DNA of 64,000 bases from JADHMP01 sp964386915 (lineage in GTDB: Bacteria; Bacteroidota; Bacteroidia; Flavobacteriales; Flavobacteriaceae). The stretch is from assembly GCA_964386915.1 (NCBI GenBank), contig CAYLUQ010000005.1, positions 1-64,000 on the forward strand, read 5' to 3'. Position numbers and translations under genes: made by a program. Under the pieces are notes generated by a model, which made no database searches, had not been told where the DNA came from, and saw only the letters and a list, made by a program, of their open reading frames with translations. Shown here piece by piece: positions 44,636 to 53,551 of the stretch. Numbering within the stretch: position 1 is the stretch's first letter; each line of letters starts with the position of its first letter.

Positions 44636-44643
44636 TAGTTTTG
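44636..44643 (+). promoter_or_regulatory. -7 box of ssrA
   Basis: TAGTTTTG matches TAnnTTTG, 28 bases before the mature tmRNA 5' end, leaving a short leader for RNase P. A second near-match, AATATTTG, is at 44628-44635. No TTG is at the standard distance. Confidence 0.4.
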
Positions 44644-44671
44644 CGCTTTGAACAACGTTCATTGATTTATT

Positions 44672-45068
44672 GGGGTCGACTGGTATTGACAGCAGGAAGA
44701 TTACCAGTGTAAGCAAGTCGAGCGCTGAATGAAAGCTCGTAAATCTCATGATTCAACTTTTTAAATGGCGAGAATAACTACGCTCTAGCTGCATAATTAA
44801 CTGAATTATAGTAAGTTTTTGCCAAGTCCCGGCTAGGCCGGGAAGCTGGATGTCTCTGGATAGCCCTTGTTGACGGCGATTCATATAGAGGCACCATAAA
44901 AGTCAACATCGAAATGCTTGAGTGTTGCAGGCGTTTTTCAATCTTAAACACTAAGAATGTTGTGGGCAGTTTTCGGTCAGCAACGTTTCGAAAATCAAAC
45001 GAAAACTAAACTTGTAGAAAGCACTTGTGACACTTGTTTGGACGCGGGTTCGAATCCCGCCGACTCCA
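44672..45068 (+). ncRNA. ssrA: tmRNA (rescues stalled ribosomes), tag GENNYALAA
   Basis: One-piece tmRNA of 397 bases. The ends pair as a tRNA-Ala-like acceptor: GGGGTCG (44672-44678) with CGACTCC (45061-45067), then A73. A T arm with GGTTCGAATCC precedes the end, and no CCA is encoded. The tag frame starts at the resume codon GGC (44767) and reads GENNYALAA then TAA at 44794-44796. The first codon is Gly rather than the common Ala. The ALAA ending is the signal for Clp proteases. Confidence 0.95.
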
Positions 45069-45184
45069 CTATTCTATACTATCAACTAGCCCTATTAGCA
45101 ACATACCTTTAAACCTACACTGATTTTGTTTTCGGTTAAGAGTAGGCGTATTATGTAATCAGCACCTAAACCTAATAGTTTTTT

Positions 45185-45514
45185 ATGCGTTATTTAATGA
45201 TTTGTTTGTGGGTCCTTGCTTGTTCTACACAGGAGGAAAAAGACACCCCAACGCCCGTAACTTTTGAAGGGGTTGATTTTATTACACTCACCAATGAAAA
45301 CACCAATGGCGGAAGTCAAATCGCCTATCACTTGTCCGGCATCAGTCCCGAGAGCCTTATTTTTTGTTTTTGCCAAGACAGTTGTTCTAGAGAATTTGTA
45401 GTAGTAGCTGCCTTAGAATTTAATGCAGATACAGCCAACTTCAGATATAAAATTAGTCTCAAAGACAACTTTCAAACGGCCTCCACTACAGATTGGTGTA
45501 CACGATACAATTAG
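45185..45514 (+). CDS. Small Cys-containing lipoprotein, unknown
   Basis: 109 residues. The short leader MRYLMICLWVLAC ends in a lipobox. The mature part is mostly beta-like and polar, with four Cys in the second half (FCFCQDSC and DWC). No family recognised. It stands alone between the tmRNA gene and an oxidoreductase gene on the other strand. The ATG is good; the clear lipobox makes a real gene likely. Confidence 0.55.
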   Translation: MRYLMICLWVLACSTQEEKDTPTPVTFEGVDFITLTNENTNGGSQIAYHLSGISPESLIFCFCQDSCSREFVVVAALEFNADTANFRYKISLKDNFQTASTTDWCTRYN

Positions 45515-45571
45515 TCCCTACTCCCCCTCAAATTCTTAGGGTTCAACTTAAGGGGAAATAAGGATTTATTG

Positions 45572-46924
45572 CTAGAGGGTTAAAAACTTGCTTTCCCAAG
45601 ATTTCTCATAGGGCTTAGACCAAAGTTTCATGGCTTCATTATTAAACATGGTTCCTTTAACAGGATCTATTTCAAAGTTTTGGTTAATTCGAGAGGAAAC
45701 GTTTGCATAGTGCACCATAGCCATTGAAACATTAGCATCAGCAATAGGTGCATTGAGTTTTGCCTTGCCTCTAATGGCATCAAAGAAATTCATAACGTGA
45801 ATAGTAGACATATCTCCTCCCCCTCCTAGGGCAAGTCCTCCTTCGTTACCGCCACTACTGACTTCTTCTACTAGCTTTCCTCTTCTATTAAAAAGTTTGT
45901 AGTGTCCTCGATCCACAAAAACAGAACCTTCTGTGCCATAAATAATAACACCACGTCCTCCTCCATATGTATTGTAGCCATTTCTACTTTTTCCGTCCCA
46001 TTCAATTTCTTTGTCGCCGTCAAACGTAAATTTAGCCAACATGGTGTCATACATTTCCCATCCATCTTCAACGAAGTGCTTTTTAGCCGCTTCTACTTCA
46101 ACTCTATTGGGAAAATTGACCCCTAGTGCCCAACGGGCAACATCTAGTTCATGAGTGGCATTATTACCCATTTCGGCAGTGCCATAGTTCCATCCATACC
46201 AATGCCAATTGTAGTCCCATGTTTCAGACGTATAATCACGATGCACAGCAGGGCCTTGCCAAAGCTCCCAATCGAGACCTTCGGGAATAGAGGCCTTTTG
46301 CTGATGTGGCACTTCACCTCTTCCGTTGCTATAAAAGGCTACCGCTTTAAAGGCGTGTCCAATTGCACCTTCATGAATTTTTTTGACAACTTGTTGCGAA
46401 TGTGAGGATGATCGTTGCTGGTTGCCCATTTGTACCACTTTATTGTATTTTTGAGTGGCTTCTACCAAGAGTTCATTTTCTTTCATGGTACAGCTACTGG
46501 GTTTTTCAACATAAACGTGTTTACCTGCTTTCATGGCCATAATGGCACCCGGTGTGTGCCAGTGATCTGGCATTGCATTAATGAGAAGATCTACTTTATC
46601 GTCTTCTAGAACCTTAAAAATATTTTGTTCTAGTGTGGGTTTGTAGTTAATTTTTTTACTAAATCGTTCTGCCGCTCGTGTCATTTGACTTTCTTTGGCG
46701 TCGCAGAGATAGGCCAAGCGCACGTTGCTATCTTGATGCGCAATAGGCGATAAATAAGCACCCAACCTTCTTCCCAATCCGGCAATTGCCACCTGCAGGC
46801 GATCATTGGCTCCGATTATATTGCGGTAACTCTGAGCACTCATGCTCATGGAAGTGGCACTGGCCAAGCCCAATCCACCAAGTGCAGATTTTTTGATAAA
46901 GGCTCTTCTATTTTGATTTTTCAT
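45572..46924 (-). CDS. Tat-exported Gfo/Idh/MocA oxidoreductase (first of three)
   Basis: 450 residues. The twin-arginine leader (NRRAFIKKSALGGLGLASA) precedes a Rossmann domain with VAIAGLGRRLGAYL, VYVEKPSSCTMKENELL (EKP motif) and the C-terminal domain NWHWYGWNYGTAEMGNNATHELDVARWALG. Tat export implies the protein folds with its NAD(P) cofactor in the cytoplasm and works in the periplasm, as known for Zymomonas glucose-fructose oxidoreductase. It is divergent from the glycosidase at 47.1 kb. Likely acts on a sugar or glycoside. Confidence 0.87.
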   Translation of the reverse strand: MKNQNRRAFIKKSALGGLGLASATSMSMSAQSYRNIIGANDRLQVAIAGLGRRLGAYLSPIAHQDSNVRLAYLCDAKESQMTRAAERFSKKINYKPTLEQNIFKVLEDDKVDLLINAMPDHWHTPGAIMAMKAGKHVYVEKPSSCTMKENELLVEATQKYNKVVQMGNQQRSSSHSQQVVKKIHEGAIGHAFKAVAFYSNGRGEVPHQQKASIPEGLDWELWQGPAVHRDYTSETWDYNWHWYGWNYGTAEMGNNATHELDVARWALGVNFPNRVEVEAAKKHFVEDGWEMYDTMLAKFTFDGDKEIEWDGKSRNGYNTYGGGRGVIIYGTEGSVFVDRGHYKLFNRRGKLVEEVSSGGNEGGLALGGGGDMSTIHVMNFFDAIRGKAKLNAPIADANVSMAMVHYANVSSRINQNFEIDPVKGTMFNNEAMKLWSKPYEKSWESKFLTL

Positions 46925-47092
46925 GTGTATATATGTTTTAAAGATTTATCTAGAATAACATCTAAGATATTATTTTTTCTAGGAAGCCCAAAATTGGATT
47001 GCAATTCAGAATCTTTTTTTTTGTTTGTGATTAAAACCAAACTACAGATCAAAATACTTTATTAAAATCCATTACTTTTAGGGAGGTTTGAT

Positions 47093-48568
47093 ATGACAGC
47101 AAAATTTTTACAACTATTCGTTCTTTATTTTTTCCTTTTTGGAAATCAAAGTGTCTATGGGCAGCAAAAGATACGTTCTTCTTTTCAGTTCCATTCGTCT
47201 AACAGCGAGCTAGAAAAGGCCATTAGTTGGGCCAAAGAAAAAGCGCTTTCCTATGCGCATGACAATTCAGATCCTGTTGGATATTGGTATGAAGCCGCAC
47301 TCCCCAACAGAGAAGCTTTTTGCATGCGAGATGTCTGCCATCAGTCTATTGGAGCTGAAGTTTTAGGGCTCAGCCAACACAACCTCAACATGCTGTTGAA
47401 GTTCAGCCAAAACATTAGTGAATCTAAAGACTATGCCTCCTTTTGGGAAATTAATCGCTACAATAAACCAGCGCCAGTAGATTATGAAAACGATACCGAC
47501 TTTTGGTACAACCTCCCCGCTAATTTTGATTTGATTTACACTTATAAAAGGCTTTATGATTGGACAGGAAACAAAACCTATTTAACGCATCAAGACTTTC
47601 AAAATTTCACAGCTTTAAGTTTAGATGAATATGTTGTGCGCTGGGCGTTGAGTAGTCAGCAAATCACCAAGCGAGATCGAGCCCTCCATGTGCAGCCTGC
47701 CCCAACTCGATTTGGAAAAAACAGGGGAATTCCAACCTATAATGAAGGAGGTCGAGGTGAAAGTCTACTAGGGATTGATATGACAGCTTCCTATATTGCC
47801 GCTCTCTCAGCTTCAATAGAATTGCTCAAAGCTGCGGGCAAAACAGCTAAAATTGATTTGCTGGCCCAAAAAAAATCCGAAGAACTAGCGTTTCTCAATT
47901 CCTTTTGGTGGGATGTTGAAAAAGAACAATACAAGTCCATCTATTATAAAGATCAAACTTTCGACTATTTTAGGGTGGGTAAAGACCAAGCTTATTTACA
48001 CTATCTCCTCTATTTTGACGTCTTGGATAACCCGCAAAGAATTCAAAAAATTATCCATTGGTATGAACAAAATCATACGCAACTTATTGTGGAGTTAAAA
48101 TCGTATCTCCCCATTTTATTTTATCAAAACAATCTTTCAGATACCGCCACAGAGATGCTCATTGAATTGTGTAGTGAAAAAAATCTAAGAAGAGCGTATC
48201 CTGAAAACAGTTTCACTATTATAGAACACATCACCCGAGGCTTAATGGGTGTTGAAGCAAATGCTCAGGGTATAGAAACGCGTTCTAGAATTACTCAAAA
48301 AAACGAGTGGGCACATGCAAAGGGCATAACAATCCGTTCTTCTCTAATTGATGTGAAGCACTTTGGCAAACATAAAACACAGTTTAGCAATAGAGGAGCA
48401 ACCGACTTGTATTGGAAACCAAAATTTGAAGGCCACCATCCATTCATTTGGGTTAACAACCGAAAAATAAAAGCAATACAACAAATGGAAAATGGCCTTG
48501 AGCTCTCTTATACCTTGATATTGGTCCCAAAAAACGAATCGCTCACAGCTGAAGTTAAAGGGGATTAA
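47093..48568 (+). CDS. Exported six-hairpin-type glycosidase, family not assigned
   Basis: 491 residues with a Sec leader (QLFVLYFFLFGNQSVYGQ). The body is helical with aromatic and acidic motifs: GYWYEAALPNREAFCMRDVCHQSIGAEVLG, DNDTDFWYNLPANFDLIYTYKRLYDWTGN and TYNEGGRGESLLGIDMTASYIAAL. This pattern is that of (alpha/alpha)6-barrel glycoside hydrolases (GH78/GH63-like clan), with Asp in MRDVCHQ and Glu in NEGGRGES as candidate catalytic acids. The short C-terminal beta-like part fits a lid. The exact family and substrate are unclear. It faces a Tat-exported oxidoreductase across a shared upstream region. Confidence 0.7.
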   Translation: MTAKFLQLFVLYFFLFGNQSVYGQQKIRSSFQFHSSNSELEKAISWAKEKALSYAHDNSDPVGYWYEAALPNREAFCMRDVCHQSIGAEVLGLSQHNLNMLLKFSQNISESKDYASFWEINRYNKPAPVDYENDTDFWYNLPANFDLIYTYKRLYDWTGNKTYLTHQDFQNFTALSLDEYVVRWALSSQQITKRDRALHVQPAPTRFGKNRGIPTYNEGGRGESLLGIDMTASYIAALSASIELLKAAGKTAKIDLLAQKKSEELAFLNSFWWDVEKEQYKSIYYKDQTFDYFRVGKDQAYLHYLLYFDVLDNPQRIQKIIHWYEQNHTQLIVELKSYLPILFYQNNLSDTATEMLIELCSEKNLRRAYPENSFTIIEHITRGLMGVEANAQGIETRSRITQKNEWAHAKGITIRSSLIDVKHFGKHKTQFSNRGATDLYWKPKFEGHHPFIWVNNRKIKAIQQMENGLELSYTLILVPKNESLTAEVKGD

Positions 48569-48611
48569 GCACTCTCTTTTTTAGATAGTCTTAAATAGTG
48601 TGTTTTTTGTT

Positions 48612-48619
48612 TACATTTG
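48612..48619 (+). promoter_or_regulatory. -7 box of the haloperoxidase-like gene
   Basis: TACATTTG, exact TAnnTTTG match, 40 bases before the ATG at 48660; no distinct TTG upstream. Confidence 0.4.
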
Positions 48620-48659
48620 ATTTTTTAAAAATTGATCCTAAACTTAATCGGCATTTCAA

Positions 48660-50123
48660 ATGATGAAGTCTACCAATAAAAAGAACGTGGCCCTGCTTCT
48701 AGGGGTTTTACTTTTTATTCAATGCAACACCTCTCCAAAATCATTAACTGCTAAAGAAAATCCAACCGGAGCTGATAATGTGGCCTACTATTGGGCTAAA
48801 ACAGCTCTAGAGGCCACGGCACGGGATACAGAACGATTTTCTCCTCGTCCTACAATTACCTCACGCTATTTAGGCCTCATTTTTATTGCTGTTTTTGATG
48901 CTTGGTCTGCCTATGATCAAAAAGCGACTCCCGTTTATTTGAAACAAAAGGAAAAACTAAAAGGAGGTTTGTTGGAAAAAGAAATTGCAATTTCGTATGC
49001 AGCCTACCACACCTTAAAAGAATATTATTTCAGCGATTCGCTCTACTACAAAGAGCAAATGCAAAAACTTGGTCTTGACCCTTCTCTTCGTTCTATGGAT
49101 CTATCCACCCCCGAAGGCATTGGTTATGCTGCCGCTAAAGCTGTTATTGAGGCTCGAAAAGGTGATGGAGCAAATCAATATGGAGAAGAAATGGCTGGTG
49201 AACAACCCTATTTTGACTATACCCATTATGAACCTGTTAATCCACCCGATCAAAATAATGACATCAACAGATGGCAACCCAAATATTTTATTAACGGCAA
49301 AGGCGAGCAATATGCACCAGGCTGTTTAACTCCCTATTGGCAAAATGTAAGGCCAATTGCGCTAACAACTGCTGCTCAATTTCGTTCCCCTCCCCCTCCC
49401 TATTATGGTTCTGAACAATTGCAAAAGGAAGTTGAAGAAGTTGTAGCCCTTCAAGCCAATATGACCACAGCAGAAAAAGGATTGGTAGAATTTATGCGAG
49501 ATGGACCTAAATCAGTTCAGCAAGCAGGACATTGGTTGGTTTTTGCACAAGAAGTTTCTAAAAGAGACCAGCACAATTTAGATCAAGATGTAAAAATGTA
49601 TTTTTTAAATCAGATTACGGCTATGGATGCTTTTATTGCCTCTTGGGATACTAAAATGTTTTATGATTATGCTCGTCCCTATGCCCTAGTGCATAAATAT
49701 TTTGAAGGCAAAACCATTCAAGGTTGGGGTGGCTATGAAGTGGGGTGGACCAGTCTTCCCGGAGAGCAATGGAGACCCTATTCTCCCGCCTTGTTTTTGT
49801 GCCCTCCTTTTCCTAGCTATGTTTCTGGACACAGCACCGTGAGTGGCGCCTGTGCTGAAGCTTTAAAATTGTTTACCCAATCGGATGACTTTGATATTAA
49901 AGTGCCCTTCACAGCAGGATCCTATACTGAACCAGAAGACACTTGGCAAGAGATTACCCTGCATTTTCCAACCTTTACCGAAGCTGCTGAAATGGCTGGA
50001 ATATCACGTGTTTTAGGGGGCTATCACATACAAGCTGATAATATTGAAGGACTCAATTTAGGTAGAAAAGTAGCGCATCAGGCCTACGCCTTTTATCTTG
50101 AAAAAATAGGCGAAAAAGAATAA
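48660..50123 (+). CDS. Vanadium-dependent haloperoxidase / PAP2-fold lipoprotein
   Basis: 487 residues with lipobox leader (LLGVLLFIQCN). The helical bundle ends with the acid-phosphatase/haloperoxidase motif FPSYVSGHSTVSGACAEAL (about 381-400, the SGH motif) and RVLGGYHIQADNIEGLNLGRKVA. The second motif holds the Arg and His that bind vanadate or phosphate. It belongs to the VCPO-like branch of PAP2. Oxidation of halide cannot be told from phosphatase activity by sequence alone. It is the last gene of the plus-strand pair starting at 47.1 kb. Confidence 0.83.
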   Translation: MMKSTNKKNVALLLGVLLFIQCNTSPKSLTAKENPTGADNVAYYWAKTALEATARDTERFSPRPTITSRYLGLIFIAVFDAWSAYDQKATPVYLKQKEKLKGGLLEKEIAISYAAYHTLKEYYFSDSLYYKEQMQKLGLDPSLRSMDLSTPEGIGYAAAKAVIEARKGDGANQYGEEMAGEQPYFDYTHYEPVNPPDQNNDINRWQPKYFINGKGEQYAPGCLTPYWQNVRPIALTTAAQFRSPPPPYYGSEQLQKEVEEVVALQANMTTAEKGLVEFMRDGPKSVQQAGHWLVFAQEVSKRDQHNLDQDVKMYFLNQITAMDAFIASWDTKMFYDYARPYALVHKYFEGKTIQGWGGYEVGWTSLPGEQWRPYSPALFLCPPFPSYVSGHSTVSGACAEALKLFTQSDDFDIKVPFTAGSYTEPEDTWQEITLHFPTFTEAAEMAGISRVLGGYHIQADNIEGLNLGRKVAHQAYAFYLEKIGEKE

Positions 50124-50150
50124 GAAAATAGATTGCTTTAGATTCTATCC

Positions 50151-50762
50151 TTAGTCCATTCTTACTACGAAAGGGTGTAAACAAGCCTTATGTATACCTC
50201 CAAAAATACGATTCACTGCTAATGGAGAAGGGTGTATGGGATGGCAACGTTGGGTGATGCCCATGCTATAACAGGGCCAAGCTTGCTGTTTGGCAAGTTG
50301 AAAAAGAGCATCTCTGCTTTCCCTCAAATAGGGCAAATGATCTATAAAATTGCCCCAACAAAAAACAATTTTGGCAACACTTTTATTTTGGGTTAAAAAC
50401 GAATTGATAAAGTGAAGGTTCTCTCTCATCAACACGCTATTGGGTTTGGTAGGTAAATTTTTGGGTTTGGGTGTTCGCTGCGGATAAAGTTTAAGCAGAA
50501 ACCAGCCATCGCAATCATTTTGTAACGCAAGAGCCTTTATGTTTTTAGAAGTGGGGTCTAATTCTTGAGCATCGGCAGAACTTGGGTTTAAACCAATCGC
50601 TATCAAATTTCGACTTCCGCGTTCCCCCAATAAAAACCGATTGTGAGAATCGCTTTTGGGGTAGCAAACATATCGCTTAGAAAAACTACGAGCGACTTTA
50701 TTATTTATTGCTTTTGCTTCCACGGCCCGTGATCTAGTTCTCCCTCCGGTTGGTCTTTCCAA
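50151..50762 (-). CDS. DUF1643 protein
   Basis: About 200 residues. The family core is RNLIAIGLNPSSADAQELDPTSKNIKALA, LKLYPQRTPKPKNLP and IVFCWGNFID, ending GGIHKACLHPF. DUF1643 proteins are found in phage and bacteria; their function is unknown. The only good upstream start is a TTG at 50762 inside the end of gnd (58-base overlap), and the first 30 residues are basic and look unconserved, so a later start is possible. Confidence 0.75.
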   Translation of the reverse strand: MERPTGGRTRSRAVEAKAINNKVARSFSKRYVCYPKSDSHNRFLLGERGSRNLIAIGLNPSSADAQELDPTSKNIKALALQNDCDGWFLLKLYPQRTPKPKNLPTKPNSVLMRENLHFINSFLTQNKSVAKIVFCWGNFIDHLPYLRESRDALFQLAKQQAWPCYSMGITQRCHPIHPSPLAVNRIFGGIHKACLHPFVVRMD

Positions 50763-52123
50763 TGCAATCCGTGAGCTCCAAAATAATCCCGTTGCGCTTG
50801 AATTAGATTAGCGCTGCTCTCTTTTTGTATAAGGCCCAAAAAATAGTGCCATGCTGTTGCACTACAAGGCATAGGCACTAAGGCAGTCAGCACCCTATTA
50901 AAAGCCTTCTCTAGATTTTCACGCTGATTTTGAAACCTTACAGCATATTGGGGTTGAGAAAGGATTTGATCAGCAGTTTGAAAAGCATCGGTCAATTCTT
51001 CCATTAGGGTAGAATTGATGATACAGCCTGCGGTCCACGCGCGCGCAACGTCCGAAAGCGACAACTCCCAAGAGTAGCTTTGAGCCGCTATGCGGAGTAA
51101 TTCAAAACCTTGGTGATGGTTTATTAAGCGGCAAAAATCATATACTGCTTTAAGCTGCTCTATGACTTCATTTTGGTCTCCATAGACCAATTTATTTACG
51201 TTATAAATCCGGCTAAAACTTTCTCGATCACCCTTAAAGGAAGATATGTAACGCGCTTCAAGGGCTGCGCTAATGAGTGGAACCGCCAACCCTAAGTCTA
51301 TAGCAGCTTGGGTTGCCCATTTTCCGGTGCCTTTATTGGAGGCTTGGTCTAAAATTTGGTCTACTATTGCTCCTGCTGTATTGTTTTCTCTTAAAATAGA
51401 AGCTGATATTTGAAGTAAATAGCTTTTTGAAGAAGTCTTTTCCCAAACTTCAAAAACACTCCCTATAGCTGATGCAGATAGACCCAAAGCAGATCGCATA
51501 AAATCATAGCATTCTGCTAACAGTTGCATTTCAGCATATTCAATACCATTGTGCACCATTTTAATAAAGTGCCCAGAGCCTGGTCCAACTGTAGAAACAA
51601 AACAGGCTTGACCCTTGCTGTTTTGTGCAGCAATTTTTGCAAGGTCTGCCTCAATTTTTGCCAAGGCTTTTGAGCTTCCGCTACCCATGAGTGAAGGACC
51701 TAAAAGTGCTCCTTCTTCTCCACCAGACACCCCTAGACTCACCAAATGAATTCCCTTTTCAGCACATAAAGCTGTGCGCTTAATCGATGCTAGATAATGT
51801 GAATTTCCCCCGTCAATCACTATATCATCAGCTTCAAGATGAGGCAATAGGACTTCTAAAAAAGAATCTAATCCCCCTGCCGCAATCATAAGCATGATTT
51901 TTCTGGGGCGTGAAAGGGCATTCACAAAAGGAGCAAGTGCTTCAAAAGGAAAGGCGTTTTTCAACTCTTCAAATTGCACCACACGATTATGGGCCAACTG
52001 TTCTTCTTGCCCTTTTAGAAAGCGATTATAGAGGGCTAGCTGATAGCCTTGACGTGCAAAATTACGACTTAGGGCTGTGCCCATCACACCCATTCCAACT
52101 ATACCCCAATCAGCTTTTGACAT
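50705..52123 (-). CDS. gnd: 6-phosphogluconate dehydrogenase (decarboxylating)
   Basis: Pentose-phosphate enzyme of 472 residues making ribulose 5-phosphate. The NADP fold starts WGIVGMGVMGTALSRNFA. The substrate motifs are DDIVIDGGNSHY, LVSLGVSGGEEGALLGPSLM and FIKMVHNGIEYAEMQLLAECYDFM, and GTGKWATQAAIDLGLAVPLI is in the helical domain. It follows gluconokinase with a 14-base overlap, so the two form a gluconate-entry pair. Confidence 0.94.
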   Translation of the reverse strand: MSKADWGIVGMGVMGTALSRNFARQGYQLALYNRFLKGQEEQLAHNRVVQFEELKNAFPFEALAPFVNALSRPRKIMLMIAAGGLDSFLEVLLPHLEADDIVIDGGNSHYLASIKRTALCAEKGIHLVSLGVSGGEEGALLGPSLMGSGSSKALAKIEADLAKIAAQNSKGQACFVSTVGPGSGHFIKMVHNGIEYAEMQLLAECYDFMRSALGLSASAIGSVFEVWEKTSSKSYLLQISASILRENNTAGAIVDQILDQASNKGTGKWATQAAIDLGLAVPLISAALEARYISSFKGDRESFSRIYNVNKLVYGDQNEVIEQLKAVYDFCRLINHHQGFELLRIAAQSYSWELSLSDVARAWTAGCIINSTLMEELTDAFQTADQILSQPQYAVRFQNQRENLEKAFNRVLTALVPMPCSATAWHYFLGLIQKESSANLIQAQRDYFGAHGLHWKDQPEGELDHGPWKQKQ

Positions 52124-52610
52124 ATGCTAATGTTTTTACTATTTCTTCTACTATGGATGTTGGTGTTTGCGCTATCGAAATGGCTGTTAAGGAACTCGTT
52201 TCTTCCAAAAGATCCATTTGACTTTGCAATAGGGAGCTTGGCATAAAATGCCCTTTTCGTGCCTGAAGACGTTCTAAAATAAGCGCATGTGAACCCTTCA
52301 AATAAATCCAATGAATCCTTTCGGGAGGTAAAAGTTCAGCGAGTATGTTCCGGTAAGAAATCTTAAGGGCAGAACAGGATACTACACAACCCGTGCTTAG
52401 TTTTTCTTTTACTGCAGCATTTATTTTTTGAAGCCAAGGCTTTCGATCGGCATCATTTAAGGCCTGACCTGAAGCCATTTTAGCTATATTTTTTTGAGGA
52501 TGAAAGCTATCTCCTTCCAAAAAAGGAAGTTGCAATTCATGTGCTAAGGCTTTTCCGATAGTGGTTTTACCACAACCGCTCACACCCATCATAAAAATTA
52601 TATTGCCCAT
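52110..52610 (-). CDS. gntK: Gluconokinase
   Basis: P-loop kinase of 166 residues phosphorylating D-gluconate to 6-phosphogluconate. Walker A FMMGVSGCGKTTIGKALA is at the N-terminus; LEGDSFHPQKNIAKMASGQALNDADRKPWL and VVSCSALKISYRNIL are the family substrate region, and QARKGHFMPSSLLQSQMDLLEE the lid. The ATG at 52610 is chosen because a -7 box lies directly before it. A longer frame to 52655 crosses that box. Confidence 0.93.
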   Translation of the reverse strand: MGNIIFMMGVSGCGKTTIGKALAHELQLPFLEGDSFHPQKNIAKMASGQALNDADRKPWLQKINAAVKEKLSTGCVVSCSALKISYRNILAELLPPERIHWIYLKGSHALILERLQARKGHFMPSSLLQSQMDLLEETSSLTAISIAQTPTSIVEEIVKTLAYVKS

Positions 52611-52614
52611 GGGG

Positions 52615-52622
52615 CAAAGATA
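52615..52622 (-). promoter_or_regulatory. -7 box of gntK, directly before the start codon
   Basis: TATCTTTG on the minus strand is followed by CCCC and the ATG at 52610, the same layout as kdsA, implying a leaderless or nearly leaderless mRNA. Confidence 0.5.
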
Positions 52623-52699
52623 AGCATTTGAATGAGGGTTAGAAATGCGATTCAAATCAAAAGAAATGATTACTTTGGGTGTCCATAAAAACAGCTGTC

Positions 52700-53551
52700 A
52701 TGACAATAATTAACAACACAACTTTAAAGAGCTATTTTGGCATTTTCGCTCTTGTCTTTAGTTTACAATCTTATGAAATTCAGGCGCAAGAGGATATCGG
52801 CATACAACTCTATAGCTTACGAAATCAGTTGAAACAAGATCCCGATCACGCGCTACAATTAATTCATCAATGGGGAATTAAAAATATTGAAGGGGGTGAT
52901 AGCTACGGTTTACCAGAAGAAGAGTTTAGAGGTTTACTAAACAAACACAACCTTAAACCGGTTAGCATTGGAGCTTCTTATGAAGAATTGCGAGACCATC
53001 CAGAAGCCGTTTTGGCCAAAGCAAAACGCTATCAAGTTCAATTTGTTATGTGTGCCTGGATTCCTCATCCCGGAAACACTTTTGATCTAGAAATTACACA
53101 AGCAGCCGTTGAAACATTTAATAAGGCAGGGGCCATCCTTAAAAAAGAAGGTATCACCTTGGCCTATCATGCCCATGGCTACGAATTTAGACCGCATGAA
53201 TATGGCACCTTGTTTGACTATATGGCTAAAAAAGCCACCGACTTTAAATTTGAAATGGATGTTTTCTGGATTCAGCACGGTGGAGAAGATCCTTTAAGCT
53301 TAATGAATAAATATCCAGATTTTGTAGTGCTCATGCATTTAAAAGACATGGCACACGGGGTGAAGGGCAACAACACTGGCAGTGAAGATGTAGAAACCAA
53401 TGTGGTGCTCGGGCAAGGTCAAGTGGACATAGCTGGAGTGGTTAAAAGAGCTCGAGAATTGGGCGTACGCTATATGTTTATTGAAGATGAGTCTTCAAGA
53501 GTAGTAGAACAAGTGCCACAAAGTTTATCGTTTTTACAGTCTTTAGAGTAG
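52700..53551 (+). CDS. Exported sugar isomerase/epimerase-fold protein
   Basis: 283 residues. A Sec leader (SYFGIFALVFSLQSYEIQAQ) precedes an AP-endonuclease-2-like TIM barrel. IGIQLYSLRNQL opens the barrel, and AYHAHGYEF, KFEMDVFWIQHGG, VLMHLKDMA and MFIEDES supply Glu/His/Asp metal ligands. A GTG at 52679 is an alternative start. Exported members of this family work with Gfo/Idh/MocA enzymes in Bacteroidota, where one has been shown to hydrolyse 3-keto-glucosides. That role is inferred here from context. It converges on the second Tat oxidoreductase with a 9-base overlap. Confidence 0.82.
   Translation: MTIINNTTLKSYFGIFALVFSLQSYEIQAQEDIGIQLYSLRNQLKQDPDHALQLIHQWGIKNIEGGDSYGLPEEEFRGLLNKHNLKPVSIGASYEELRDHPEAVLAKAKRYQVQFVMCAWIPHPGNTFDLEITQAAVETFNKAGAILKKEGITLAYHAHGYEFRPHEYGTLFDYMAKKATDFKFEMDVFWIQHGGEDPLSLMNKYPDFVVLMHLKDMAHGVKGNNTGSEDVETNVVLGQGQVDIAGVVKRARELGVRYMFIEDESSRVVEQVPQSLSFLQSLE

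Noticed and set aside
46950..46982. ctagaa ... ttctag inverted repeat upstream of the Tat oxidoreductase
   Set aside because: Six-base arms 21 bases apart in AT-rich DNA are expected by chance.
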